NCBI GenBank assembly: GCA_014380365.1 | Contig: JACMJZ010000012.1 | Coordinates: forward strand, 310,001-374,000 | DNA length: 64,000 bases | Origin: Pyrinomonadaceae bacterium | GTDB taxonomy: Bacteria; Acidobacteriota; Blastocatellia; Pyrinomonadales; Pyrinomonadaceae | Direction: 5' to 3' | Shown: piece by piece, positions 49,762-58,656 of the stretch | How positions within the stretch are numbered: the stretch's first letter is position 1 | How the letters are laid out: each line of letters opens with the position of its first letter | Notes under the pieces: generated by a model | What the model was told of the DNA's origin: nothing | Seen by the model: the letters and a program-made list of their open reading frames with translations, nothing else | Database searches by the model: none | Translations under genes and position numbers: made by a program

Positions 49762-50259
49762 TTACTCTGATTCCGGAAGTTCCTTTGCGCGCCAATCAAC
49801 GCCTTCGTCAATCCGCCGCACGTAGATTGAGGAGCCTTCGATGCTCTCCACGCGCACGCGCTCACCGGCTTCGAGCGCTGTCTCGCCCTCGGCCGGATAC
49901 GCTGTCCAGGTAGAACCGAACACTTTCACCGCGCCCTCCTGCATGGCGCCGCGGCTGGAAGAAACAACTGTCCCAATCTTTCCAGGGAGCGAATCAACGC
50001 CTGTGCGCAGCGAGTCGCCGGAGGTTTCGCGTGAGAAATAGTTGACAAAGATCGTGCGCGAGGCAGCCGTTAGACCAATGGAAACCGTGGCAAAGATGAG
50101 AAATTGTACCGCCAGGCTGTCGACTCCGATCATCGCCGCCAGGGCCGCGACCAATGCCCCGATGCCGAACCACAACAACACAAAGCCGGACGTGAAAACC
50201 TCGGCGACGATCAGGATGCCGCCCAGTATGCACCAACCTATCCAAACGAGATTATCCAT
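49762..50259 (-). CDS. NfeD-like membrane protein
   Basis: 165 residues with three or four membrane helices (~5-75) and a C-terminal OB-fold (~90-165; LPGKIGTVVSS, GAVKVFGSTWTAYPAEG, GERVRVESIEG). NfeD proteins work with stomatin-like proteins in membrane quality control. No stomatin or protease gene is adjacent. The proline dehydrogenase gene lies 20 bases upstream on the same strand. Confidence 0.9.
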   Translation of the reverse strand: MDNLVWIGWCILGGILIVAEVFTSGFVLLWFGIGALVAALAAMIGVDSLAVQFLIFATVSIGLTAASRTIFVNYFSRETSGDSLRTGVDSLPGKIGTVVSSSRGAMQEGAVKVFGSTWTAYPAEGETALEAGERVRVESIEGSSIYVRRIDEGVDWRAKELPESE

Positions 50260-50278
50260 GCGAATTGTCCCCGACCGC

Positions 50279-51199
50279 TTAGCCCTTCAGTAGATTCTTC
50301 AACACAAACCAGACGTTTGCGGGTCTCTCAGCCAACCGTCTCATGAAGTAAGGATACCAGTGTTTCCCGTAAGGCACATAGACTCGCATGTTGTAACCAT
50401 CCTTCGCGAGCTGGCGCTGTAGATCGCGACGCACCCCGTAGAGCATTTGAAACTCAAAGGCATCTTTCGCAATTCCATTGCGGTTGGCGAAATCTATCGT
50501 CGCTTCGATCATCTTCGGGTCGTGCGTGGCAATTCCGTGGTAGGTTCCGCTGGAAAGTAATAACTGTATGACCCGGACGTAGTTTTCATCCGTATCCGAC
50601 TTCTCCGGAAACGCTACTTCGGGAGGTTCATTGTAAGCGCCCTTGCAGATGCGGATGCGCGCCGGAAGTTTTACCAACTCCTCCGCGTCGCTGTAAGTGC
50701 GACGCAGATAGGATTGCAAAACGATCCCGACGTCGTTTAACTCAAACTCAGCGCGCAAGCGTTTGAAGATGTCGATTGTCTGTTGCGTAACAGTTGACGC
50801 TTCCATGTCAACGCGCACGAACGTTCCACGGCACGCTGCATCGGCAACGACGGTGCGTGCATTCGTGTAGGCAAGCTCGGGATCGAGTTCGAGTCCAAAC
50901 TGTGTCAGCTTAATCGAAACATTGGAGTTGATCCCGGTCTCGTGGATGCGAGCCAGGATCTCAAGGTACTCCCGGACCTCGGCTTCGGCTTCAGCAGGAT
51001 TGGCAACTGATTCGTTGAGGTGATCGAATGATGCAGAACATCCTTCGGCGTTTAACTCACGAATCGCAGCAACTGCTTCGTCGATGTTTTCGCCGGCTAC
51101 AAATCGCGTAGTTAGTTTTTTGAAGAGCCGAAACCGGGCGGCAAAGTCTTTCAGACCTTCATGGCGAGACAGGTAGATTAACGCGCTTCTGGTTATCAT
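50279..51199 (-). CDS. Proline dehydrogenase
   Basis: 306 residues, the monofunctional form. It oxidises proline with FAD as the first step to glutamate. Typical blocks are SIKLTQFGLELD, VRVDMEAS, IVLQSYLRRT, RICKGAYNEP, IATHDPKMI, FEFQMLYGVR and YVPYGKHWYPYFMRRLAERP. Co-directional with the NfeD gene, 20 bases apart. The partner P5C dehydrogenase is not in the window. Confidence 0.95.
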   Translation of the reverse strand: MITRSALIYLSRHEGLKDFAARFRLFKKLTTRFVAGENIDEAVAAIRELNAEGCSASFDHLNESVANPAEAEAEVREYLEILARIHETGINSNVSIKLTQFGLELDPELAYTNARTVVADAACRGTFVRVDMEASTVTQQTIDIFKRLRAEFELNDVGIVLQSYLRRTYSDAEELVKLPARIRICKGAYNEPPEVAFPEKSDTDENYVRVIQLLLSSGTYHGIATHDPKMIEATIDFANRNGIAKDAFEFQMLYGVRRDLQRQLAKDGYNMRVYVPYGKHWYPYFMRRLAERPANVWFVLKNLLKG

Positions 51200-51286
51200 G
51201 TTTGTAGCTTGGGTTTTGCCTTAAACTGCCTAGTCGCTCAGCGCCAGGTGAATTTTCTAGATTGCCCCGGCATTCCCTGGCGTTTC

Positions 51287-51374
51287 TTTGCGCTCGATTC
51301 GCGGGCTTTGCGGTTAGAGAACCACCGGAAAAACCGCAAAGAGCGCAAAGTAAGTCGCAAAGGGCCGCAGAGAC
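51287..51374. repeat. Palindrome of CTTTGCGCTC type
   Basis: TTTCTTTGCGCTCGATTCGC and GGGCTTTGCGGTT, then, inverted, AAAACCGCAAAGAGCGCAAAG. It lies in the divergent gap between proline dehydrogenase and the 111-residue gene; the rest of 51200-51488 shows nothing else. Confidence 0.75.
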
Positions 51375-51488
51375 AAACAGCAGCAACATCCAAGACCCAG
51401 GTTCGATCTGCCGGGCTCGGGCGCTATGGTATCCTTAGCGCTTCTTTGTATCCCTCAAAGTCAGTTTGTCGGATCAGGATACAATTAA

Positions 51489-51824
51489 ATGCGTCTAAAG
51501 CTGGTAATTATTTCTTCGTTCGCGGCGGCCATCGTAGGGGCTGGGTCTGCGATAGCAATCATCCTGTGGGTTTTCTCGTCACTCAGGCCCATCGCTTCAC
51601 CAGGTCTGCTGGTGCTTTCTACCTACCTGCTGCCGACGCTCATGATCGTGCTCGCCACGATGTTCGTCTATCGCCACACCGCACGCCGCCGCAAGTTGCA
51701 AGCAACGCTCACCGCGATCCTCGCGCTGTCACTCACGATCGCCTTCTTCGTCGTCGCCTCAGTTCTTACTTCCAGAACGGAACCAGCAGACCCGCAGCCT
51801 GGATTGCAACGCAACGCCACGTAG
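51489..51824 (+). CDS. Small integral membrane protein of unknown function
   Basis: 111 residues with three membrane helices (~5-30, ~40-60 and ~72-93) separated by short loops; RHTARRRK marks the inside loop. No family recognised. No strong ribosome site is seen. Repeat D copy 2 begins about 20 bases after its stop. Confidence 0.65.
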   Translation: MRLKLVIISSFAAAIVGAGSAIAIILWVFSSLRPIASPGLLVLSTYLLPTLMIVLATMFVYRHTARRRKLQATLTAILALSLTIAFFVVASVLTSRTEPADPQPGLQRNAT

Positions 51825-51842
51825 CCTGTCCGGCTTCCAACT

Positions 51843-51955
51843 GATCTCTGTGCGTCCTTTGTGATCTCTGTGTCTCTGTGGTGAATCTTCGTCAAGCATT
51901 ACTCAGCACAGAGACACAGAGACACAGAGAACACGGAGGTTACACAGAGGAAGAA
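51843..51955. repeat. Palindromic repeat family D, copy 2
   Basis: CTGATCTCTGTGCGTCCTTT and CTCTGTGTCTCTGTGGTGAA, then, inverted, CACAGAGACACAGAGAACAC and GAGGTTACACAGAGG. Its right arm overlaps the end of the HD gene and contains that gene's stop (TTA at 51940 on this strand). Confidence 0.85.
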
Positions 51956-52545
51956 TTCTCACACGCAACGAGGGTATTTAGGCCTATTTGCTTTTGCACC
52001 GGCCGCAAAGCGTCAATGACAAAACGTATGTGCTCGTCCGGCTCCACCTCCAGCTCTTCCATTCCCTGACGAATGTCGTCCCGGTTCACGGAGCGTGCGA
52101 ATGCTTTATCTTTCAGTTTCTTCTTCACTGATGAAACTTCGAGATCGTCAAGGCTTTTTGACGGTCGCACGAGTGCGCAGGCGACCAGGAAACCGCAAAG
52201 TTCGTCCGTTGCGAAAAGCGCGCGGGCCATCGCCGTATCCCGAGGCACGCCCGTGTAGGTTGCATGTCCCATGATGGCGCGGATGAATCGTTCTGAATAG
52301 CCACGCCCGCAGAGTATGTTGGCGCCCGTGAACGGATGCTGCTCGGCTGAGGGGAACTTTTCGTAATCAAAATCATGAAGCAGCCCCACCAGTCCCCATT
52401 CGTCTTCGTTGTCGTCAACTCCGGGTGACCCATAACGCTTCGCACAGGCGCGCATCGCCGCTTCAACAGCCAACGCATGCTTTCGCAAGCTGTCGCCCTG
52501 CGTGTATTCACACAACAATTCCCACGCGTCGTTCCGGTCAGGCAT
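51940..52545 (-). CDS. HD-domain hydrolase
   Basis: 201 residues. HD-superfamily pattern: RKHALAVEAAM, LLHDFDYEKFP (HD pair), AIMGHA and the later Asp in FATDELCGF. A metal-dependent phosphohydrolase of unknown substrate. The last residues (ENSSSV) and stop run into repeat D copy 2, so the original C-terminus may have been changed. Confidence 0.85.
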   Translation of the reverse strand: MPDRNDAWELLCEYTQGDSLRKHALAVEAAMRACAKRYGSPGVDDNEDEWGLVGLLHDFDYEKFPSAEQHPFTGANILCGRGYSERFIRAIMGHATYTGVPRDTAMARALFATDELCGFLVACALVRPSKSLDDLEVSSVKKKLKDKAFARSVNRDDIRQGMEELEVEPDEHIRFVIDALRPVQKQIGLNTLVACENSSSV

Positions 52546-52557
52546 TTCTTTTGGTTG

Positions 52558-52645
52558 GGTAGGACAGCATCCCTGCCTGTCCCTGGTCTATTTTCAGAAA
52601 AGTCTATTCACGGACAAGGACAGACAGGAATGTCCTGTCCTACTT
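52558..52645. repeat. Palindromic repeat family A, copy 3
   Basis: GTAGGACAGCATCCCTGCCT and, inverted, GACAGGAATGTCCTGTCCTAC with a ~45-base centre. It is directly upstream of the HD gene. Confidence 0.85.
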
Positions 52646-52711
52646 CCGAGCGTGCAGAAACTAGCACGAGTGAACTGTGGCAAACAAGATGGAGGTGGAA
52701 ATAGAGAGCCT

Positions 52712-52868
52712 TCAGCGGCTCTGCCGTAGCACAGTGCGGAAAGCCTCTGGCTTTCCGTTCGCAGGCACCCCTTGCCTCTCCTGAGGCTCAGCCTCAGGAA
52801 GGAAATGTAAGAAGATGCCGCCGGTAAGGCAAAGCCTTACCGCACGGTGCGGCGGCAAAGCCGCAGAC
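52712..52868. repeat. Long nested palindrome (family E), copy 2
   Basis: Same hairpin series as at 28720: GCGGCTCTGCC, GGAAAGCCTCTGGCTTTCC, GAGGCTCAGCCTC, GGTAAGGCAAAGCCTTACC and GCGGCAAAGCCGC. Centre and loops differ from copy 1, stems agree. The rest of 52546-52911 is repeat A and short spacers. Confidence 0.85.
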
Positions 52869-52911
52869 GCAGGTGTTAAGGAAAGTTAACGGAGTGAAAA
52901 AACCCTCAGAC

Positions 52912-54318
52912 TCAGCCGCCACTCGGCGCACGATACCCTGGTCGGGCTCGGACGCTGATATTTTTCCGGGTGCTGGTGACTTTTATCTTACGGTAGGTTC
53001 CATCGCGCTTTTTATCAATCGGGTAATACCCAATCGCATATTGCGTTCTCAACTCTGCCGCTATCTTCGCGAACGCCGCAGGCAGAGAACCGAGCGTATC
53101 GGCTCTGAGGAGATGTCCGCCCGACTTGCTGGCGAGTTCAGTCAAATAGCTGTCGGCCGTAAGAAAAATCCGGTCCAGCTCTCGGTTAAGCTCCTCGTCT
53201 TCAGATCGGCGGCTGGAACGGCGCGGGTTGGGATCGGTCGAGCCCGGGCCCGGCCCACGATCGGGTGATGGAAATCGTTCCGGATATCTTCCGCTGTCTC
53301 GGTCCCTATCCCTGTCCCTTTCTCGTTCAGACTCGCGGCGTCTTCTCAGAATTTCCGACGCGGGAGGCAGGCCAAAGGGCCCCGTCTTGCTGCCACGTTG
53401 GCCGGAGGTTGGGACCGTATCGGGATCATCGCTCGGGAATGTTGGCGCCGTAGTTCCAGGCGCAGGCGCGTGAATGACGCCGATGGTCGGTAATACGGGA
53501 CCTTGTTGTTCTTCCATTTGTTCGCGCATCAGGCGCGCGGTGGCTTCGCGCGTTTCGTAACGTATCGGGTAAACAATGACCGCTTCTTCATCGAGCCAAC
53601 GCAGCGTGCCATCAAACGACGCCCGATCGCTAAAGTAGTCAACTCCGTCACTGAAAAGTACGATTGCCTTGCGACCTTTGATCTTTTTGAAAGAAGAAAG
53701 CGCGACCTCAAAGGCATCGTAAAGCTTCGTCCCTTTGCCCGGCATGGTTTTATTTATTGAGTTTCTAAGCAGGGATCTGTCGCTCGTGAACTCGTTTAGA
53801 TCTCGCACTTCATCGTCAAACGAAATCACTTTTACGCGGTCACCCTTCTGTAGTTGGTCGACGAAGGCAATCGCAGCCTCTCGAATCAAACCGATCTTTT
53901 CCCTCGTGCTGCCACTGGTATCCAGCATCAGCACGACATGAAAAGGCGCACTGACCGTAGCAAAGAAGGCTACCTCCTGTTTCACGCCATTCTCAGAAAC
54001 GCTAAATTCCTCCTGGCGCAGATCCGGAATGTAATTACCTTCCCGAGTTGTAGCAATCACGGGTACCGTAACGAGATCGGTAGTGATTCTCAGTGTATCG
54101 ACGTCTTGCGCGTCCAGCTCGATGGGTGGTTCAGCTGAGGCTTCAGGCGACGGCTCCGGTAAGGGTTTCGGCGGCGTGGGCGTTGCGGCGGGCGCTGGCG
54201 CCTTTCTTCCTGGGGGAACACGCCGACCTTGTGCCTGCGACTGGGTGGCGTCTGCCAGCGCGCCAGCCAGGCAAATACAGGCCACCAGGATGAAGCGAAG
54301 CACAAATTGCCGCCGCAT
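52912..54318 (-). CDS. Secreted VWFA-related acidobacterial protein 2
   Basis: 468 residues with a signal peptide (~1-28). Same plan as the protein at 45867: FSVSENGVKQEVAFFATV strand, VWA MIDAS DTSGSTREK, C-terminal KIKVTSTRKNISVRARPGYR. It has a large additional insert (~275-375) rich in Arg/Asp/Ser/Pro, including a run of alternating ER/DR residues, absent from protein 1. Confidence 0.92.
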   Translation of the reverse strand: MRRQFVLRFILVACICLAGALADATQSQAQGRRVPPGRKAPAPAATPTPPKPLPEPSPEASAEPPIELDAQDVDTLRITTDLVTVPVIATTREGNYIPDLRQEEFSVSENGVKQEVAFFATVSAPFHVVLMLDTSGSTREKIGLIREAAIAFVDQLQKGDRVKVISFDDEVRDLNEFTSDRSLLRNSINKTMPGKGTKLYDAFEVALSSFKKIKGRKAIVLFSDGVDYFSDRASFDGTLRWLDEEAVIVYPIRYETREATARLMREQMEEQQGPVLPTIGVIHAPAPGTTAPTFPSDDPDTVPTSGQRGSKTGPFGLPPASEILRRRRESERERDRDRDRDSGRYPERFPSPDRGPGPGSTDPNPRRSSRRSEDEELNRELDRIFLTADSYLTELASKSGGHLLRADTLGSLPAAFAKIAAELRTQYAIGYYPIDKKRDGTYRKIKVTSTRKNISVRARPGYRAPSGG

Positions 54319-54410
54319 AATTCTCTCCTCTTAGTTGTCTGGAAACAGCAGTGCGAAACTACTCAGGACGTGTTGCTACGATGAGAGTCGCCAGAATAAC
54401 CGTTGCCATG

Positions 54411-54467
54411 TGTCCGACAAATTCAGTTTGTCGCATAGCATCGACAAGCTTAAGCTTGCCGGACATT
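54411..54467. repeat. Palindrome of TCCGACAAATT type
   Basis: TGTCCGACAAATTCAGTTTG and, inverted, CGACAAGCTTAAGCTTGCCGGACA. It lies in the divergent gap between the VWFA gene and the haem operon. Confidence 0.75.
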
Positions 54468-54521
54468 GCTGCGCAATCACCCATCCACTAGAATCACAAC
54501 CGTCACGTACTTACCATCCCA

Positions 54522-55340
54522 ATGAGATCTCTATTACTGGCCGTGCTGGCGGCTTACGTTGTTGCCTCGATTCATGCAGTGCTGGCGTTTGTAAATAAAC
54601 GTCGGGCGCTCCAGCGTGTTTCGGAATGGGCAATGGGCGTGGGCTTTGTGCTCCACACCGTGGCGCTAGTTGCGGACTGGGTAATCTACGGTGAGTATCC
54701 CCTGTTTTATTTGCGCGAAGCCCTCGCGTTTTTAGCCTGGACGCTGATTGCCAGCTATGCGCTGGTCCTTTACCGCTACCGCGCACGACCGCTTGGTATT
54801 TTCATCTTGCCGCTAGTTTCACTCCTGGTTTTCATCGCGATTACCACGCGCTCTGAACCGGTAGAATCGCTGGAGACAAGCAGTATCTCCGCCAGCCGGC
54901 TCTTCCCCCTGCATGCAACGCTCCTTTTCTTTGCCTACGCGGCGTTTTTCGTCGTCTTCGTAGCGAGCATCATGTATCTCGTGCAGGAGCGCCAGCTCAA
55001 ACTGAAAAAGTTTAGCGCGATCTTTCACCGGCTGCCTTCGTTGACCACAGTTAACGAGATCGCAACGAGCTCGGCCGCAATCGGGCTTACGTTATTGACA
55101 GTGGGCATTGCCACGGGAATGGTCTGGTCATCGTCACGCGACGGGCGGCTGTGGCACAATGATCCCAAAGAGATTTTCGCGGTGCTGACGTGGCTCCTGT
55201 ATCTTTTCCTGATTCTTTATCGATCAACATCGAGTTGGCGTGGGCGCAAAGCGGCATGGATGGGCGTGTTGGGTTTCGTCCTGGTTCTTTTCACATTCTT
55301 CGGAGCGCGTCTAATGGGCGGCTATCATGTTTTCGGCTAA
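54522..55340 (+). CDS. CcsA/HemX-like cytochrome c assembly membrane protein
   Basis: 272 residues, eight membrane helices. The tryptophan-rich WSSSRDGRLWHNDPKEIFA segment, with His and Trp, is that of the CcsA/CcmC/HemX family, which handles haem at the outer face of the membrane. Its place directly before hemA is typical of hemX. The end is 28 bases before hemA. Confidence 0.9.
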   Translation: MRSLLLAVLAAYVVASIHAVLAFVNKRRALQRVSEWAMGVGFVLHTVALVADWVIYGEYPLFYLREALAFLAWTLIASYALVLYRYRARPLGIFILPLVSLLVFIAITTRSEPVESLETSSISASRLFPLHATLLFFAYAAFFVVFVASIMYLVQERQLKLKKFSAIFHRLPSLTTVNEIATSSAAIGLTLLTVGIATGMVWSSSRDGRLWHNDPKEIFAVLTWLLYLFLILYRSTSSWRGRKAAWMGVLGFVLVLFTFFGARLMGGYHVFG

Positions 55341-55367
55341 CGGTTATCAGCTAAGTCTGGGCAGTGT

Positions 55368-56636
55368 ATGTCTATTGTTCTCGTAGGAATCAATCATAAG
55401 TCGGCGCCCATCGAAGTGCGGGAGCGTCTGGCATTTACTGAAGCGGCGTGTGCTACGGGCCTGCGCGCTTTGGTGGATGGCGAAGTTGTTCGCGAGGGTT
55501 TGATTGTTTCTACCTGTAACCGGGTGGAGGTTTTGACGGAAACCGACAACCGGCGGCTAAACGACACCACCGAACGCGTCACGCGGTTCCTCAGCCGTTC
55601 AGACTTACTGCCGCGCGCCGTGTTCGAGCCACACCTCTACAAGCACACAGACGATCAGGCGATCCGCCACCTCTTTCGCGTGACTTCGTCGCTGGATTCA
55701 ATGGTCGTTGGCGAACCACAAGTGTTGGGCCAGGTGCGTCGCGCTTATTCCATTGCGCTCGAAGCGGGAACCGCAGGTAGAGTTCTCAACCGTCTCGTGC
55801 ACCATTCCTTCCACGTGGCGAAACGCGTGCGCACTGAAACAGGTATCGGCGCAAACGCCGTCTCCATCAGTTACATGGCGGTCGAGCTGGGAAAGAAGAT
55901 TTTCAATTCTTTGAAAGGTCGCACGGCGCTTTTGATCGGCGCGGGGGAAATGGCCGAACTTTCCGCGCGTCACCTGGTGAACGCGGGCGTCACGCGTGTA
56001 CTACTGGTTAATCGAACTGAAGGGCCCGCCGAGCGTCTGGCAAGGGAGTTTGGAGGCGAATGCGTACTCATGGATCAGTTGTCCGATCATTTGGCAGAGG
56101 CCGACATTGTCATATGTTCCACCGCCGCCGGCGAGTTTGTGATTACTGAGGAGATGGCCCGTGAGGCTCTCGCGAAGCGACGCAATCGACCTGCATTTTT
56201 TATTGACATCAGCGTGCCTCGCAACATCGACCCGGCGGTGGGAAAACTTCCCAATGTCTTCGTTTTCGATGTTGACGATTTGGAATCTGTGGTTTCGTCA
56301 AACATTCGCGAGCGGGAGCGTGAGGCCGAGCGCGCGGAGTTAATCGTCGAATCTGAAATCATGCAGTTTCAGCAATCACTGCGTGCGCTCGACATTGGCC
56401 CCACTATCGGCGCCCTGCGCCAAAGACTTCAGGACATCGCCAAGCTGGAACTAGCACGGCAACGTAATCGACTCGGTAGTTTGACACCGGAACAAGAGGT
56501 CGCCATCGAAGCCCTCTTGATGGCTACCGTCAATAAAATCTCCCACCCGGTTCTAAGCCACATCCGAAGCTCTTATGAAACGAGCGATACAGACACTGTT
56601 CAGGCCTGGCGTGATGTCTTCGGCCTTGAAGAATAG
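55368..56636 (+). CDS. hemA: Glutamyl-tRNA reductase
   Basis: 422 residues. It reduces Glu-tRNA to glutamate semialdehyde, the first step of C5-pathway haem synthesis. GINHKSAPIEVRE, active Cys50 in STCNRVEV, the NADPH domain (LLIGAGEMAELSARHL) and the C-terminal dimer helix are all present. Second gene of the haem operon; hemL is not in the window. Confidence 0.96.
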   Translation: MSIVLVGINHKSAPIEVRERLAFTEAACATGLRALVDGEVVREGLIVSTCNRVEVLTETDNRRLNDTTERVTRFLSRSDLLPRAVFEPHLYKHTDDQAIRHLFRVTSSLDSMVVGEPQVLGQVRRAYSIALEAGTAGRVLNRLVHHSFHVAKRVRTETGIGANAVSISYMAVELGKKIFNSLKGRTALLIGAGEMAELSARHLVNAGVTRVLLVNRTEGPAERLAREFGGECVLMDQLSDHLAEADIVICSTAAGEFVITEEMAREALAKRRNRPAFFIDISVPRNIDPAVGKLPNVFVFDVDDLESVVSSNIREREREAERAELIVESEIMQFQQSLRALDIGPTIGALRQRLQDIAKLELARQRNRLGSLTPEQEVAIEALLMATVNKISHPVLSHIRSSYETSDTDTVQAWRDVFGLEE

Positions 56637-56705
56637 TCTCGACAGAAGCTCGCGCTTCAGCAAGGGCATTGGTTTCTGCCTCCGCCAGCAGACGGTCTCC
56701 ACTAA

Positions 56706-57647
56706 ATGAAAGACAGAATCGTAATCGGCTCTCGGGGTTCGAAACTCGCGCTCACGCAGGCCGCAATCGTCAAAGCGCAACTCTTGCTTCTCAATCCCTC
56801 GCTCCAAGTCAGTGTCGAAATTATTAAGACATCGGGTGACGTCAGTGCTGAACCGCTTTCGGTCATAGGCGGCAAGGGTGTCTTCACCAGAGAGCTTGAG
56901 GAAGCGCTGGTGGATCGCAGGATCGATATCGCGGTCCATTCGTTAAAAGACCTTCCCACGTTGATTCCGGAACAGTTGGCAATCGCCGCGATTTGCAAAC
57001 GCGAAGACCCGCGCGATGCCCTCGTGCTGCGCCACGAAAAAGGCGGCACCGCCGCAAAGGCCAACATCGGTTTTTCGACCCTAACGAAAGGAGTGATTGT
57101 TGGAACTTCGAGCCCGCGCCGTCTCGCGCAGTTGCGACACCTCCGGAGTGATCTCGTCTTCAAAGACCTGCGCGGAAATGTCGATACTCGGCTGCGCAAG
57201 CTTGATGAGGGCCAATACGATGCTCTCGTGCTTGCCTGCGCGGGTCTAAGGAGACTGGGGCTGGAAAACCGGATCAGCGTGGCGATTTCAACCGACCAGA
57301 TGCTGCCCGCCGTCGGTCAGGGTGCATTGGCCGTGCAAGCGCGCGCCGAAGACGAGGAGACAATTGCAATTGCCGGCCAACTGGATCACAAATTTACCCG
57401 GCTGGCCTGCGTCGCCGAGCGAGCTTTCCTGCGCAAGCTTGGTGGGGGTTGTCTGCTGCCAATAGCGGCCCATGCGGTTGTGCGCGATAAACGCATCAGG
57501 CTGAGTGGGCTCGTGTGTGACCCGCAAGGAGGACGAATCGTGCGAGATCGCCTTACCGGCCCACTGGAGGAAGCCGAAAAGTTAGGTCGCGAACTGGCGG
57601 AAAGACTCCTGGCGAATGGCGCCGCTGAACTACTCGCGCAAGAATAG
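56706..57647 (+). CDS. hemC: Hydroxymethylbilane synthase
   Basis: 313 residues. Joins four porphobilinogens. RIVIGSRGSKLALTQA, GVFTRELE, and the cofactor Cys in LGGGCLLPIAAHA (~residue 249) are seen. It follows hemA by 69 bases, and hemD lies 90 bases downstream across repeat B copy 2. Confidence 0.96.
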   Translation: MKDRIVIGSRGSKLALTQAAIVKAQLLLLNPSLQVSVEIIKTSGDVSAEPLSVIGGKGVFTRELEEALVDRRIDIAVHSLKDLPTLIPEQLAIAAICKREDPRDALVLRHEKGGTAAKANIGFSTLTKGVIVGTSSPRRLAQLRHLRSDLVFKDLRGNVDTRLRKLDEGQYDALVLACAGLRRLGLENRISVAISTDQMLPAVGQGALAVQARAEDEETIAIAGQLDHKFTRLACVAERAFLRKLGGGCLLPIAAHAVVRDKRIRLSGLVCDPQGGRIVRDRLTGPLEEAEKLGRELAERLLANGAAELLAQE

Positions 57648-57650
57648 AGC

Positions 57651-57717
57651 AGTTCAGAGTACAAGCTTCAGCTTGCGTGTGCCGTGAGAAGCAAGCTAGA
57701 GCTTGAACTCTGAACTA
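57651..57717. repeat. Palindromic repeat family B, copy 2
   Basis: AGTTCAGAGTACAAGCTTCA and, inverted, GCTAGAGCTTGAACTCTGAACT. It begins four bases after the hemC stop and sits inside the haem operon. Confidence 0.85.
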
Positions 57718-57737
57718 CGGGCACGAACCGCGCATCA

Positions 57738-58571
57738 ATGGCTAACCCGGAATCACAATCAAATCCAATAATCGCGAAGCTGCCGCTCGCCGGGCGGAGT
57801 GTGGTTGTAACTCGAGCCCAAGCGCAGGCGGATGAGTTTGTCGCCGAACTCGAACAATATGGCGCGCGAGTAATGCTTTGCCCCACGATCGAAATAAACG
57901 CCCTCGAGAGTTATGAACTGCTGGACGAAGCCATCGAACATCTCTTTGGCTACGATTGGGTGATCTTCACCAGCGTGAACGGTGTTGACTATTTTTTCGA
58001 AAGGCTACACGCGAGCGGTCACGACACGAACGAACTGGACGATCTCAAAGTCTGCGCTATCGGCGAAGCTACTGCTGAGAAACTAAGTGACTTACATGTT
58101 CATGTCGACATTGTTCCCGATGAGTTTAAGGCTGAAGGCGTATTCGCCGCGCTGGAACGGTTTATTGGCGGCAGCGAGGAGCTTAAGAATCTGAACGTGT
58201 TGATTCCTCGCGCTTCAGTTGGGCGCGACTATTTGCCGAAAGCGTTGCAGGAGGCAGGGGCGCGCGTGGACATCGTTCCCGCCTACCGCACTTCCCTTCC
58301 CGCTGATCTCGACCGCGGGCGCGTCGCCGCGATGCTTTCAGGAGACGCTGACTGCATAGCTTTCACGAGTTCATCGACAGTTAAGAATTTGGGTCAACTT
58401 TTCGATACTCAGGATCTCAGTGAGGCGCTCGCGGGAGTCGTCGTCGCCTGCATCGGCGATGTGACGACTACAACCGCTATGGAATTTGGGCTACGAGTAG
58501 AAATTCAGCCCGAGCAATCTACAATGCCTGCCCTGGCTTGCGCCATCGCCGATTATTTTGCCGGTAAGTAG
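57738..58571 (+). CDS. hemD: Uroporphyrinogen-III synthase
   Basis: 277 residues. Two alternating domains: GRSVVVTRAQAQADEFVAEL, IFTSVNGVDYF, VCAIGEATAEKL, VLIPRASVGRDYLPKAL and the second-domain FTSSSTVKNL. The family is poorly conserved, but these blocks and place are diagnostic. Its stop TAG (GGT AAG TAG) lies in the arm of repeat A copy 4. Confidence 0.93.
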   Translation: MANPESQSNPIIAKLPLAGRSVVVTRAQAQADEFVAELEQYGARVMLCPTIEINALESYELLDEAIEHLFGYDWVIFTSVNGVDYFFERLHASGHDTNELDDLKVCAIGEATAEKLSDLHVHVDIVPDEFKAEGVFAALERFIGGSEELKNLNVLIPRASVGRDYLPKALQEAGARVDIVPAYRTSLPADLDRGRVAAMLSGDADCIAFTSSSTVKNLGQLFDTQDLSEALAGVVVACIGDVTTTTAMEFGLRVEIQPEQSTMPALACAIADYFAGK

Positions 58572-58637
58572 GACAGGCATTCTTGCCTGTCCTTGATTTG
58601 CGCCACGCCGGGACAGGCAGGAATGCCTGTCCTACTT
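58567..58637. repeat. Palindromic repeat family A, copy 4 (best copy)
   Basis: AAGTAGGACAGGCATTCTTG and, inverted, GGAATGCCTGTCCTACTT; perfect arms of about 22 bases with a ~25-base centre. It joins the hemD stop to the leader of the sigma-54 activator. Confidence 0.9.
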
Positions 58638-58656
58638 CGTGCTAGACTGCTCCACG